The notes under the pieces: generated by a model
Told to the model about the DNA's origin: nothing
What the model saw: the letters and a program-made list of their open reading frames with translations, nothing else
The model's database searches: none
Made by a program: the position numbers and the translations under genes
Assembly: GCA_963838035.1 (NCBI GenBank)
Contig: CAWIPM010000005.1
Span: forward strand, 186,001-250,000
DNA from: CAVVNN01 sp963838035
Lineage (GTDB): Bacteria > Actinomycetota > Thermoleophilia > Solirubrobacterales > 70-9
Reading direction: 5' to 3'
Length of the DNA: 64,000 bases
Part shown: positions 37,256 through 45,658 of the stretch, in pieces
Position numbering within the stretch: the first letter of the stretch is position 1
Layout: each line of letters opens with the position of its first letter

Positions 37256-37792
37256 GTGAGCGAAACCCTTCTCGCACCCGCCGGCGAAGCGCCGCGAGAG
37301 TCCGACGTCGTCTTCGATCAGCTCTACCGCTCGAGCCGAGACGATGTCTTCGCCTACATCGCGGGCCTGCTCCGCGATCGCACGGCAGCCGAGGAAGTCA
37401 CCGCGACCGCCTTCGAGCGCGCCTACCGCAAGCGCTCGCGCTTCGACCCGAGGCGCGGCGAGCCGCGTGCCTGGCTGTTCGGGATCGCCCGCAACGCCGC
37501 CCTCGACGAGCTGCGCCGCCGCGGCCGGCAGGTTGAGCTGACCGCGGAGCCGGCCGATTTGCTGCATACCCCGGTGGACGAGAGCGCCGAGGCAAGCGAA
37601 CGGCGGCTCGCGCTCTCCGCCGCCCTCGCAGACCTCGAGCCGCGTGAGCGCGAGCTGATCGCGCTCAAGTTCTTCGCCGGCCTCGCCAATGTCGAGATCG
37701 CCGCGGTGCTCGGGATCGGCGAGTCCAACGTCGGCACCAAGCTGCACCGAGCCGTTACCAAGCTGAGGGAGGCATGCGATGGAGCCCTATAG
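37256..37792 (+). CDS. ECF-type RNA polymerase sigma factor
   Basis: About 178 residues. Region 2 VFDQLYRSSRDDVFAYIAGL then DRTAAEEVTATAFERAYRKR, with linker PRRGEPRAWLFGIARNAALD, and region 4 LSAALADLEPRERELIALKF followed by FAGLANVEIAAVLGIGESNV. GTG at 37256 preferred; another GTG at 37223 is possible. The stop lies 14 bases inside the next gene, a DUF4349 membrane protein, so the pair may be sigma factor and partner. Confidence 0.87.
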   Translation: MSETLLAPAGEAPRESDVVFDQLYRSSRDDVFAYIAGLLRDRTAAEEVTATAFERAYRKRSRFDPRRGEPRAWLFGIARNAALDELRRRGRQVELTAEPADLLHTPVDESAEASERRLALSAALADLEPRERELIALKFFAGLANVEIAAVLGIGESNVGTKLHRAVTKLREACDGAL

Positions 37793-38888
37793 GGACAACA
37801 CCGACGTGATCGCCGAGCTGGGCGCGCTGCGACCCCTGCCGCGGCCCGCCTTCGCAGCCGAGCTCGACGAGCGGGCTGCCGCCGGTTTCCCACCCAGCTC
37901 GGCGAGCGGCCGCTCGCCGCTGGGGCGACTTGCGACTCTGCTTCGGGGGGTCGAACCGCGGCGGGTGCTCCTCCCCGCCGCCGGCACCGCGCTCGCCGCG
38001 GTGGCGGTCGCCACCGCGCTTGTCGCGACCGGCGAGCCCGGAACCAGCTCTCGCTCGCTGAGGGTCGGCTCGTCGAGCACAGGGTCCGGTGGAGCAAGCG
38101 GGGGCAACGGCGAGCTGCTCTCGCGGATCGCTCCGACTTCCGCCACTGCAAAGAGCGCGGCGGGGGCGGCAGAACTGAACTCCGCTGCCTCGAGCGCCGG
38201 CCCCTTCGCCGCAGGGGCCCAGCATCGCGAGGTCGAACGCGCCGCCGAGATCGTCCTCGGCACGACGCCGTCGGAAGTCCACGAAGTGGCCGGCCAGGTT
38301 CTGCAGACCGTCCACACCTACCAGGGGATCGTCCTGCGCTCCTCGATCCATGACGTCGGCGGAGCGGATTCCACCTTCGACCTGCTGATCCCGAGCCCGA
38401 AGCTGAGCGACGCGCTCGCCGGCTTCTCAGAAGCCGGCGAGGTGCTCTCGCGCAGCGAGTCGACCGCCGACGTGACCGCGCGGACGATCAGCCTCGGTGA
38501 ACGGCTGCAGGACACCGAAGCGGCCATCAGGGGCCTGCTCGGTCAGCTCGCCGCCGCCGAATCTGACTCCGAGCGCGAAGTCGTCGAAGCGGAGCTGCAC
38601 TCCGCCCGCGAGCGGGCCGCCGGCCTGCGCTCCCGCCTCAGCTCATTGCAGCGGCGCGTCCACTTCTCGCGCGTCTCGCTGCGGATCGACAGCAAGCCCG
38701 GCGCGGTCACAGGCGGCGGTTGGGGAATCGGCGACGCCCTTCACGACGCCGGTCACATCCTCGCGATCGCCGCCGGAGTCGCCCTCGTCGGCTTCGCCGT
38801 CATCGGCCCGCTGGCGCTGCTCGCCCTGCTCATCTGGCTGGCGAACCGCGCCTGGGTGCGCCGCGGCCGCGAACGCGCTCTCGGCTGA
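37779..38888 (+). CDS. DUF4349 membrane protein, possible anti-sigma partner
   Basis: 369 residues. Short cytosolic N-terminus (DNTDVIAELGALRPLPRPAF) typical of proteins paired with ECF sigma factors, one membrane segment (VLLPAAGTALAAVAVATALV), a Ser/Gly-rich linker, then the DUF4349 domain (REVERAAEIVLGTTPSEVHE; QVLQTVHTYQGIVLRSSIHD; SRLSSLQRRVHFSRVSLRID) with coiled-coil part, and a final membrane segment (ILAIAAGVALVGFAVIGPLA). Overlaps the sigma gene by 14 bases. It lacks the zinc HxxxCxxC anti-sigma motif, so this role is only inferred from position. Confidence 0.72.
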   Translation: MEPYRDNTDVIAELGALRPLPRPAFAAELDERAAAGFPPSSASGRSPLGRLATLLRGVEPRRVLLPAAGTALAAVAVATALVATGEPGTSSRSLRVGSSSTGSGGASGGNGELLSRIAPTSATAKSAAGAAELNSAASSAGPFAAGAQHREVERAAEIVLGTTPSEVHEVAGQVLQTVHTYQGIVLRSSIHDVGGADSTFDLLIPSPKLSDALAGFSEAGEVLSRSESTADVTARTISLGERLQDTEAAIRGLLGQLAAAESDSEREVVEAELHSARERAAGLRSRLSSLQRRVHFSRVSLRIDSKPGAVTGGGWGIGDALHDAGHILAIAAGVALVGFAVIGPLALLALLIWLANRAWVRRGRERALG

Positions 38889-38891
38889 GTT

Positions 38892-38941
38892 GCCGCTGCC
38901 GACTTTTGCCCCACCAGGGTGTGGTCAAAGTCGGCAGCGGC
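38892..38941. terminator. Strong hairpin after sigma/DUF4349 pair
   Basis: Perfect 15-bp stem: left arm 38892-38906 (GCCGCTGCCGACTTT), right arm 38927-38941 (AAAGTCGGCAGCGGC), loop 20 bases, followed by CCTTT. It begins a few bases after the DUF4349 stop and ends 17 bases before the NUDIX start. A transcription terminator is the likely role, though the T-run is short. Confidence 0.6.
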
Positions 38942-38957
38942 CCTTTAGGGTGGGCCG

Positions 38958-39599
38958 GTGACGGAGAGAGAGCGCGGGCCGGCGGAGGCCCCGAACCTCG
39001 GCGAGCCCTCCACCCCTCGCCCGGCGGCCTCGGTGGTGCTGCTGAGGAGGGGCGGCAAGCACGCGGACCGCGCCCTCGAGGTGTTGCTGCTGAGGCGGAC
39101 CGAGAGCGCCACGTTCATGCCCGGCGTGTGGGTGTTCCCAGGGGGCGCGGTGGATCCCGAGGATGGCGAGAGCGAGGCCGGCCACCGCGCCTGTGCCGTG
39201 CGAGAGCTGGCCGAGGAGGCCGGGATCGAGCTGCCCGCCGGCGAGGAGATGGTGCTGTTCTCCCGCTGGATCACGCCGGAGGTCGTCTCACGCCGATTCG
39301 ACGCCTGGTTCTTCCTCGCCCTCGCGCCGGCGCACAGCCCGCCGAAGCCCGACGGCGTCGAGACCACCGACGCGGGTTGGTTCGAGCCGCGGGCTGCACT
39401 GGATGCGCATGCAGAAGGCGAGTTGGCGCTCGCCTTCCCCACCGTCAAGCAGCTCGAGTCCCTGCTCCCCCACCGCAGCGCCGACGAGGCGATCGACGCC
39501 CATCGCGGCCGCGAGGTCGAGCCGATCCTGCCCAAGGTGATCGGCACCCCCGACGAGCACCGCGTCGTCCTGCCGGGCGACCCCGACTACCCCGCATGA
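38958..39599 (+). CDS. NUDIX hydrolase
   Basis: 213 residues, GTG start at 38958. Front segment PAASVVLLRRGGKHADRALE and the NUDIX box starting WVFPGGAVDPEDGESEAGHR then CAVRELAEEAGIELP (Arg-Glu-x2-Glu-Glu metal motif). The box has more than the usual spacing between its first Gly and REL, as in CoA-pyrophosphatase- and NUDT19-like proteins; WITPEVVSRRFDAWFFLALA also resembles that group. Likely hydrolyses a nucleoside-diphosphate derivative or acyl-CoA; the substrate is unknown. Confidence 0.8.
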   Translation: MTERERGPAEAPNLGEPSTPRPAASVVLLRRGGKHADRALEVLLLRRTESATFMPGVWVFPGGAVDPEDGESEAGHRACAVRELAEEAGIELPAGEEMVLFSRWITPEVVSRRFDAWFFLALAPAHSPPKPDGVETTDAGWFEPRAALDAHAEGELALAFPTVKQLESLLPHRSADEAIDAHRGREVEPILPKVIGTPDEHRVVLPGDPDYPA

Positions 39600-39607
39600 C
39601 CACCCGG

Positions 39608-40279
39608 TCAGCTGTCCGGGAACGGCGCCAGGCCGGCATGCCAGGGACCCGACGGGTAGGTGTGGATGCCGCTCTCCTCCATCTCCGACTGCAGCCGCTT
39701 GAACAGCTCGCCGGCGTTCTTCAGCGCCGCGATCAGCTCGGCCTCGGTGCGCTCGCGCAGGTGCCAGAGGAACCAGAGCTGGCGGTCGTTGACGCCGAAA
39801 TCGACCTCGCCGGTCATCGTCGTGGTCCAGGCGAGGAAGCCCGGGCCGAAAAGCTCGCGCAGCGCGACCGGGTCGTACTCGCGCGGGACCGTGGCGAGAA
39901 AGCGTCTGTTGAAGTCGATCGACTCGAACTCGACCTTGCGGGCGAGGTGCTGGGTGACGACCTCATGGCCCTCGATCGACTCGACGTTGAAGGCGGGCAC
40001 GACCTCGGCCAGATCCGGCATGTGAGCCTTCGCCAGCAACGCGGTCGGCAGCACCGCCTTGCCGAACAGCCCGCCGGCCTCCTTCTCGTCGGCGTCGCAG
40101 GAGGAGCCCCAGAACCCCTCGGCGAGCTGGCCGGTCAGCCGGTTGGTCCCCCCCACGCACAGCGCCACCGGCCCGTCCTTGGGATTGATCCCGCCGACCG
40201 TCTCGTAGGTGAGACCCTGCATCTCGCCGTGCTTCCGCACGATCTCGGCCCAGGCTTCGGCTTCCTGCTTGGCGCCCAT
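39608..40279 (-). CDS. DUF3137-like hypothetical protein
   Basis: 223 residues, soluble in appearance. Most informative: VESIEGHEVVTQHLARKVEF then ESIDFNRRFLATVPREYDPV and ALRELFGPGFLAWTTT, a pattern like the DUF3137 family (E-S-x-x-F-N-R-x-F). The N-terminal part (EIVRKHGEMQGLTYETVGG; FWGSSCDADEKEAGGLFG) is not familiar. No catalytic residues identified. Divergent from the LemA gene, with which DUF3137 proteins are sometimes associated; start and promoter regions are shared in about 76 bases. Confidence 0.55.
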   Translation of the reverse strand: MGAKQEAEAWAEIVRKHGEMQGLTYETVGGINPKDGPVALCVGGTNRLTGQLAEGFWGSSCDADEKEAGGLFGKAVLPTALLAKAHMPDLAEVVPAFNVESIEGHEVVTQHLARKVEFESIDFNRRFLATVPREYDPVALRELFGPGFLAWTTTMTGEVDFGVNDRQLWFLWHLRERTEAELIAALKNAGELFKRLQSEMEESGIHTYPSGPWHAGLAPFPDS

Positions 40280-40356
40280 GCGCGCCGATCCTATTAGGGC
40301 CCGGGGTTCGGGCGGCTAGGATGGGCCGAGCCCGGTCCGACCAAGGAGCCTGCCCC

Positions 40357-40914
40357 ATGATCATCGTCATCGTCGTCATCGCGATAGTCGTCATCGCGGC
40401 CCTCTACTACGTCGCGAAGCGCAACTCGATCATCTCCTCCCGCAACCGGGTCGACGAGTCCTGGAGCGGGATCGATGTGCAGCTGAAGCGCCGCCACGAC
40501 CTCGTCCCCAACCTGGTCGAGACCGTGAAGGGCTATGCCGAGCATGAGAGCCAGGTCTTCGAGAAGACCTCGAAGGCCCGGGCCGAGGCGATGTCGGCCC
40601 AGGGGGTCGGCGAGACCGCCAAAGCAGAGGAGAAGCTGACCGGAGCGCTGACCGACCTACGCGCCGTCGCCGAGAACTACCCGGCGCTGCGCGCGACCGA
40701 AAACTTCCAGCAGCTCAGCCGCAACCTCTCCCAGCTGGAGGACGAAATCCAGGCCTCGCGCCGGATCTACAACTCAAACGTGCAGTCCTACAACACGAGC
40801 ATCCAGCAGTTCCCGGGCTCGATCATCGCCAACCAGGGCGGCTTCACCGCGCGCGAGTACTTCGAAATCGACGGCGCCGAGCGCGAGCCGGTCGCGGTCA
40901 GCTTCGACAAATAG
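40357..40914 (+). CDS. lemA: LemA-family membrane-anchored protein
   Basis: 185 residues from ATG at 40357. N-terminal membrane segment IIVIVVIAIVVIAALYYVAK, then the LemA core: NRVDESWSGIDVQLKRRHDL, VPNLVETVKGYAEHESQVFE, ENYPALRATENFQQLSRNLS and YNSNVQSYNTSIQQFPGSII. Function unclear in the family; a single membrane helix with a cytosolic or outward helical bundle. AGGAG lies a few bases upstream of the start. Rubredoxin follows 22 bases downstream. Confidence 0.9.
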   Translation: MIIVIVVIAIVVIAALYYVAKRNSIISSRNRVDESWSGIDVQLKRRHDLVPNLVETVKGYAEHESQVFEKTSKARAEAMSAQGVGETAKAEEKLTGALTDLRAVAENYPALRATENFQQLSRNLSQLEDEIQASRRIYNSNVQSYNTSIQQFPGSIIANQGGFTAREYFEIDGAEREPVAVSFDK

Positions 40915-40936
40915 CGAAGCTGACTAAGCTTTGGCC

Positions 40937-41128
40937 ATGACCGCGACGAAGGAAGCGACCCTCTGGATCTGCGAGAGCTGCGGGTTCATCTACGACCCCG
41001 AGATCGGCGATCCCGATGGCGGGATTCCGCCCGGAACGGCGTTCGAGGACATCCCAAGGGACTGGTTCTGCCCGGTCTGCGGCGCCAGGACCACCGACTT
41101 CCGCCCACTCGAGCCGGGAGAAGCCTGA
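40937..41128 (+). CDS. Rubredoxin
   Basis: 63 residues. Electron carrier with one Fe held by four Cys: WICESCGFIYDPEIGDPDGG and DWFCPVCGARTTDF (two C-x2-C). ATG at 40937 (TATKEATLWICE). Sits between lemA and a GMC oxidoreductase gene that starts 61 bases later, so it may supply or take electrons from that enzyme, or serve an alkane hydroxylase or desaturase elsewhere. Confidence 0.93.
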   Translation: MTATKEATLWICESCGFIYDPEIGDPDGGIPPGTAFEDIPRDWFCPVCGARTTDFRPLEPGEA

Positions 41129-41189
41129 GGAGCCTCGATCGCCCCGCCCGCCGAGAACGCGGAGTGAGTGAGCGAGGCCATCGGTGATC

Positions 41190-42869
41190 ATGAGCGCGAA
41201 CGAGCGGGGGCAGAGCACGCGGGCGGGATTTGACTTCGACTGGATAGTTGTCGGGTCCGGATTCGGGGGCTCGGTTTCGGCCCTTCGGCTGGCTGAGAAG
41301 GGGTACAGCGTCGCGGTCCTCGAGTGCGGCAGTCGATTCCGCGACGAGGACTTCGCCGAGTCGACGCTGCGCCAGCCCAGGCGGTACTTCTGGGCCCCCA
41401 AACTCGGCCTCCGCGGGGTCCTGCGGATGACCTTCTTCAAGGACCTGTTCGTTGTCTCCGGGAGCGGCGTCGGTGGCGGAAGCCTCGGCTACGCGAACAC
41501 CCTCTACCGGGCGCGCCCGGCGTTCTTCACCGACTCGCAGTGGGCGGAGCTCGGCAACTGGGAGGCCGAGCTGGCCCCGCACTATGACACAGCCGAACGG
41601 ATGCTCGGCGTCGTCGAGTACGAGGGGTTGGGCCCAGCCGACAAGCTCCTCAAGGAATACGGGGAAGAGATCGGCGCCGGCGACACCTTCACCAACACGC
41701 GGGTGGGCGTCTTCTTCGACCGGCCGGGGGAGAAGGTCCGGGACCCATTCTTCGAAGGCGAGGGGCCGGAGCGAACCGGCTGCGTGCGTTGCGGGAGCTG
41801 CATGGTCGGATGCCGACACGGCGCCAAGAACACGCTGATGAAGAACTACCTCTGGTTCGCCGAGAAGCTCGGTGTCCGGATCGTGCCCGAACGGCAGGTG
41901 ACCGAGATCCGCCCGCTCGGCCCGGCGGACGGATCAGGCGGCTACACGGTCAGCAGCGAGCGCTCCGGCTCCTGGCTGCGCAAGCGGCGCCGCACCCTCA
42001 CCGCGCGTGGGGTGGTGATCGCCGCCGGCGCCCTGGGCACCAACAACCTGCTCGCGAACTGCAGGCACAGCGGCGCCCTGCCGCGCCTCTCGGATCGGAT
42101 CGGCGAGGTGATCCGGACCAACTCGGAGTCGATCCAGTCCGTCACCGCGAGGGACGACGAGCGCGACTTCAGCCGCTCGGTCGCGATCACCTCGAGCATC
42201 TACCCCGACCCCGACACCCACATCGAGGTCGTCACCTATGGCGAGGCCGGCGACGCGATGAGCGGGACCTTCACCGCGATGACGGGCCCGGGGACGCGAG
42301 TGACGAGGCCGCTGAAGTGGATAGCGGCGATCCTGCGCCATCCGCTGCAGGCGCTGCGGATGCGCATCCCCTACCGGTGGTCGCGACGGACGGTGATCCT
42401 GCTGGTGATGCAGACGGTCGACGCGGCGATGCACCTGCGCCCCAAGCGCAAGCTGCTGGGGAGCGGGGTGCGCCTGCAGACCGAACAGGATCGCGAGCGC
42501 CCGAACCCGATCTACATCCCCGCCGCCGCCCAGGCCGCCCGCTGGTTCGCAAAGCGGACCGGGGGAATCGCCCAGAGCGCGCTCACCGAGTCGATCCAGA
42601 ACGTCCCGACGACGGCTCACATACTCGGCGGCGCGGTGATCGGTGCCGGCCCCGAGAGCGGCGTCGTCGACTCGGCCAACCGGGCCTTCGGCTACGAGAA
42701 CCTGCTCGTCACCGACGGCGCCTCGATCCCCGCCAATCCCGGCGTCAACCCCAGCCTGACGATCACCGCCAAGGCCGAGCACGCGATGAGCCAGGTGCCG
42801 CCCAAGGCGGGAGCCGAGCCGCGCCACCTGCCGGAGGCAGCGCGGCCGGCAACGCGCGTTGCTTCCTAA
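41190..42869 (+). CDS. GMC-family flavin oxidoreductase (cholesterol-oxidase-like, ChoD type)
   Basis: About 559 residues. N-terminal FAD motif WIVVGSGFGGSVSALRLAEK; SGSGVGGGSLGYANTLYRAR; a Cys cluster GCVRCGSCMVGCRHGAKNTL (four Cys, ferredoxin-like spacing); and C-terminal FAD/active-site part VVDSANRAFGYENLLVTDGA then NPGVNPSLTITAKAE. This architecture is that of ChoD-like enzymes of mycobacteria, whose real substrate is debated. Located directly after rubredoxin, which suggests an electron-transfer link. Start ATG at 41190 preferred over GTG 41184. The substrate could be a sterol, hopanoid or other alcohol. Confidence 0.82.
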   Translation: MSANERGQSTRAGFDFDWIVVGSGFGGSVSALRLAEKGYSVAVLECGSRFRDEDFAESTLRQPRRYFWAPKLGLRGVLRMTFFKDLFVVSGSGVGGGSLGYANTLYRARPAFFTDSQWAELGNWEAELAPHYDTAERMLGVVEYEGLGPADKLLKEYGEEIGAGDTFTNTRVGVFFDRPGEKVRDPFFEGEGPERTGCVRCGSCMVGCRHGAKNTLMKNYLWFAEKLGVRIVPERQVTEIRPLGPADGSGGYTVSSERSGSWLRKRRRTLTARGVVIAAGALGTNNLLANCRHSGALPRLSDRIGEVIRTNSESIQSVTARDDERDFSRSVAITSSIYPDPDTHIEVVTYGEAGDAMSGTFTAMTGPGTRVTRPLKWIAAILRHPLQALRMRIPYRWSRRTVILLVMQTVDAAMHLRPKRKLLGSGVRLQTEQDRERPNPIYIPAAAQAARWFAKRTGGIAQSALTESIQNVPTTAHILGGAVIGAGPESGVVDSANRAFGYENLLVTDGASIPANPGVNPSLTITAKAEHAMSQVPPKAGAEPRHLPEAARPATRVAS

Positions 42870-42872
42870 CGG

Positions 42873-43478
42873 TCAGCCCGCCTCGGCGAGCCTCTCGCCG
42901 ACGTAATCCCAATTCACGACGTTCCAGAACGCGTCGATGTAGTCGGGTCGCTTGTTCTGGTACTTGAGGTAGTAGGCGTGCTCCCAGACGTCGCAACCGA
43001 GCAGCGGCGTGCTCCCGTCGGAAACCGGGGAGTCCTGGTTTGGCGTGGAGACCACGGCGAGGCCGGTCCCGTCGTGCACGAGCCAGGCCCAGCCGGAGCC
43101 GAAGCGGGCGATCCCGGCGGCTTTGAACTCATCCTTGAAGGAGTCGAAAGAGCCGAATGTCTCGGTGATCGCGGCGCCCAGCTCGCCGCCCGGCTCGCCA
43201 CCGCCGGCGGGGCTGAGCATCTGCCAGAAGAGGCTGTGGTTGTGGTGGCCACCGGCGTTGTTGCGGACCGGGCCCTGCTTGTCGCCGGGCAGGCTGGAGA
43301 GGTTGCGCAGCACGTCCTCGACGTCGCGGTCGGCCCACTCTGTCCCCTCCAGCGCGGCGTTGGCTTTGTCGACGTAGGCCTGGTGGTGCTTGTCGTGGTG
43401 AACCCGCATCGTCGCCTCGTCGATATGTGGCTCGAGCGCGTCGTAGGGGTAGGGAAGGTCGGGAACCGAGAAAGCCAT
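42873..43478 (-). CDS. sodA: Superoxide dismutase (Fe/Mn type)
   Basis: Disproportionates superoxide. 201 residues. Metal ligands: His in MRVHHDKHHQAYVDKANAAL, His in NNAGGHHNHSLFWQML, Asp and His in LGCDVWEHAYYLKYQNKRPD. WAWLVHDGTGLAVVS and AFWNVVNWDYVGERL complete the fold. No signal peptide, so cytosolic. The metal (Fe or Mn) cannot be settled by eye. Ends 3 bases before the stop of the convergent GMC gene. Confidence 0.93.
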   Translation of the reverse strand: MAFSVPDLPYPYDALEPHIDEATMRVHHDKHHQAYVDKANAALEGTEWADRDVEDVLRNLSSLPGDKQGPVRNNAGGHHNHSLFWQMLSPAGGGEPGGELGAAITETFGSFDSFKDEFKAAGIARFGSGWAWLVHDGTGLAVVSTPNQDSPVSDGSTPLLGCDVWEHAYYLKYQNKRPDYIDAFWNVVNWDYVGERLAEAG

Positions 43479-43518
43479 CTGGCGTCTCCTTCTGGTCGAA
43501 TGCGAAGTTAACGGCAGC

Positions 43519-44610
43519 CTAGCGACCGAGGAACTGCACCCGCGGGACCGTGTCCGCGTCGCCGCCGGTCCAGGCGTTGAAGGCGTACCAGGCGGGCTTG
43601 GCTTCGCGGTTGCTGGTCAGCAGCCCGGCCGAGTCGCAGAATTGGCAGGCACCGTACGCATCGGTCCAGGAGAACCACCAGACCCCCCCGATCCGCCAGC
43701 TCCGCCGGTGGGCGGAAAGCAGAGAGAAGGCCCTGTCGAGTTCTTCCGCCTGCCCGTAGAGGCCACGCTCCCAGCGCGATTGGCCGCTGTTGGAGCCCCA
43801 GCCCAACTCGGTGACGTAGAGCGGCGTCGCCGAGTCGTGGTGGACGCGCATCACCCGTCGCAGGTTGGCGATCTGAGCGCGCATCGCCTCGGCGCGGGCC
43901 ACATAGGGGTGCAGCGCGACGCCGTCGAAGTACGGCTTCACCCGGCGCGCCCTATAGAGCCGCGTGAGGAAGTCCCCGGACGGGATATTGGGCGGCGCCT
44001 GCAGGGGTCGCCCGAAGAGACCGCCGACGATGACCCTCGAGCCGGGATCGGCCCGATGCAGGACTCGCCCCGAGAGCCGCACCAGCGCGGCGAACGCGAC
44101 CGGGTCGGGCCGGCGGGCAAAGGTGACGATGTTCTCCTCATTCCATATCTCCCAGCTGCGGATCGGCAGGAAGGGCAGGCGGGGGTGTTCTTCCCAGAAG
44201 GAGCCTTCCGGGCCATAGCGCTCGACCGCGTCGCGCAGAAAGGTTGACCAGCCCCAGCGCTGCCAGCCGGTCGCCACCGGCAACTCGGACGGCTGCGAAG
44301 CAGCCCATCCCGGGCTGTCCGAGACGAAGGGAAAGACGCGGATCCCCTGCTGAGCCGCGAGCCCGACGGCGCGGTCGTAGGCCGAGAAGTCCGGTTCGGC
44401 GACGGTGGGGTTTTCGGGCTGCACCTCTGCCCAGTCCAGCGGCAGTCGCACGCTCTGCACCCCCGACTCCCGCATCAGCAAGTAATCGGAGGCTTCGGTC
44501 GCGCCCTGCGGGGAGATCCCGATCAGGCGCGGCGGCAGATCGGCCCCGGCAGAGGGCGGCAACGCGAGCAGCGCCAGGGAGATCAGAAGTGGCAGCAGGG
44601 GCTTTCGCAT
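43519..44610 (-). CDS. Secreted TIM-barrel glycosidase-like protein
   Basis: 363 residues. Signal peptide (LLPLLISLALLALPPSAGA). (beta/alpha)8 glycoside hydrolase of clan A type: SGVQSVRLPLDWAEVQPEN, FPFVSDSPGWAASQPSEL, SWEIWNEENIVTFARRPD with the acid/base Glu of the WNE motif, YFDGVALHPYVARAEAMRAQ, and nucleophile Glu in TPLYVTELGWGSNSGQ, then WWFSWTDAYGACQFCDSAGL. Resembles cellulase/GH39- or GH5-like proteins; substrate unknown. Exported, so probably acts on extracellular polysaccharide or the wall. Directly upstream of a tRNA gene. Confidence 0.75.
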   Translation of the reverse strand: MRKPLLPLLISLALLALPPSAGADLPPRLIGISPQGATEASDYLLMRESGVQSVRLPLDWAEVQPENPTVAEPDFSAYDRAVGLAAQQGIRVFPFVSDSPGWAASQPSELPVATGWQRWGWSTFLRDAVERYGPEGSFWEEHPRLPFLPIRSWEIWNEENIVTFARRPDPVAFAALVRLSGRVLHRADPGSRVIVGGLFGRPLQAPPNIPSGDFLTRLYRARRVKPYFDGVALHPYVARAEAMRAQIANLRRVMRVHHDSATPLYVTELGWGSNSGQSRWERGLYGQAEELDRAFSLLSAHRRSWRIGGVWWFSWTDAYGACQFCDSAGLLTSNREAKPAWYAFNAWTGGDADTVPRVQFLGR

Positions 44611-44679
44611 GCGGTCTTACCCATACCCCGCGCAGGAGCGGAAGTCGCGGCGGCCGGTATGCGCGCGGTGACGATGCAA

Positions 44680-44753
44680 TCGGGGCGCCCGGATTTGAAC
44701 CGGGGACCTCACCGACCCGAACGGTGCGCGCTACCAGGCTGCGCCACGCCCCG
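44680..44753 (-). tRNA. tRNA-Pro, anticodon CGG
   Basis: 74-nt cloverleaf read on the minus strand: acceptor CGGGGCG with CGCCCCG, D-arm GCGC-AGCCTGGTA-GCGC, anticodon stem CACCG/CGGTG around loop TTCGGGT (anticodon CGG), variable AGGTC, T-arm CCCGG-TTCAAAT-CCGGG, discriminator A. CCA is not encoded. The loop sequence and closing pairs are all canonical. Confidence 0.95.
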
Positions 44754-44785
44754 AGAGGCGGGGATTATCCCAGACTGCCGCGCGA

Positions 44786-45535
44786 CTACTGGACCGCCTC
44801 GATCGCGGCTTCGATTTCGCCCAGGGCCGGGCCGTCCTGGAGAGTCCGGGTCCCGTTCGGCCCGCTGACTATCGCCGCCTGGCGCGTGCGGATGCCGAGG
44901 CCGGTTCCGAGGCGGTCGTAGCCTTCGAGCTGCTTGGCGATCGCCCCGCCGGGGCCACCGTTCTGTTCGAGGTAGCTGCGCCATTCCGGCAGGTTCAGTT
45001 CCTCCACCCCGCCGGCGATCGATTCGAGGAAGTCCTGGTCGATTCCGAACCGCTTCGCTTCGTCCTGGTTGCGGAAGAAGAGGTAGGTGTACTGCCAGCC
45101 GTAGCCCTGGTGAGCGGCCGCCTCGGCGCCGTAGAAGCCGAGCTCCTGAGGGCTTTCGCTGACCGAGTAGTGGCGATAGAGGAGCATGGCGCTTCCCGGG
45201 CGGGCATAGCCTTCAACCAGGCCGGGGATCGTGCGGAGGAAGTCCGCGCGGCAGCTGGAGCACTGCAGGTCGTTGAAGATCTGGATCGTCACCGGAGCGT
45301 CAGAGGAGCCGAGGCGGTCGCCTTCCTGCGGCACGCCGCCGAAGAGTTCCTGCGCTTCGGCGATCCCGGCGACCTTGACCACGTCCCGCCCCGCCTTCTG
45401 GGTCGAGATGCTGACGACCGCGTAGCCGAGGCCGAACAAGCCGAGGGCCAGCGCCGCGAGCACCCAGAGACGCCCCCGACGAGGAATCGGCTTGGCCCCG
45501 GGGCCACTCACAGGGGTCTCGGCGAGCTCGGGCAT
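44786..45535 (-). CDS. Membrane-anchored DsbA-like thiol-disulfide protein
   Basis: About 249 residues from ATG at 45535 (MPELAETPV). One N-terminal membrane segment (LWVLAALALGLFGLGYAVVS) then a Thioredoxin_4/DsbA-type domain: APVTIQIFNDLQCSSCRADF with the redox CxxC (CSSC), LLYRHYSVSES, EAAAHQGYGWQYTYLFFRNQ, and RTRQAAIVSGPNGTRTLQ. Extracytoplasmic. Likely forms or repairs disulfides in exported proteins, which would suit Cys-bearing secreted proteins such as that at 16541-17251. The longer frame to 45607 is less likely to be the start. Confidence 0.84.
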   Translation of the reverse strand: MPELAETPVSGPGAKPIPRRGRLWVLAALALGLFGLGYAVVSISTQKAGRDVVKVAGIAEAQELFGGVPQEGDRLGSSDAPVTIQIFNDLQCSSCRADFLRTIPGLVEGYARPGSAMLLYRHYSVSESPQELGFYGAEAAAHQGYGWQYTYLFFRNQDEAKRFGIDQDFLESIAGGVEELNLPEWRSYLEQNGGPGGAIAKQLEGYDRLGTGLGIRTRQAAIVSGPNGTRTLQDGPALGEIEAAIEAVQ

Positions 45536-45658
45536 CTGCCCATTATCCCGTTTCCCAGGGCAGCCCGAATAGGGCGCAATTTGCGACCTTCCGATTGACA
45601 CCGCCATCTCCGGCGATAACTTCTATCTACGCAATTTCAACTACCTGGGAGGTCCGCC

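Noticed and set aside
38720..40297. 525-codon plus-strand frame across DUF4349, NUDIX and the minus-strand DUF3137-like gene
   Set aside because: It is out of frame with two real genes and antisense to the third, with Arg-rich, repetitive composition.
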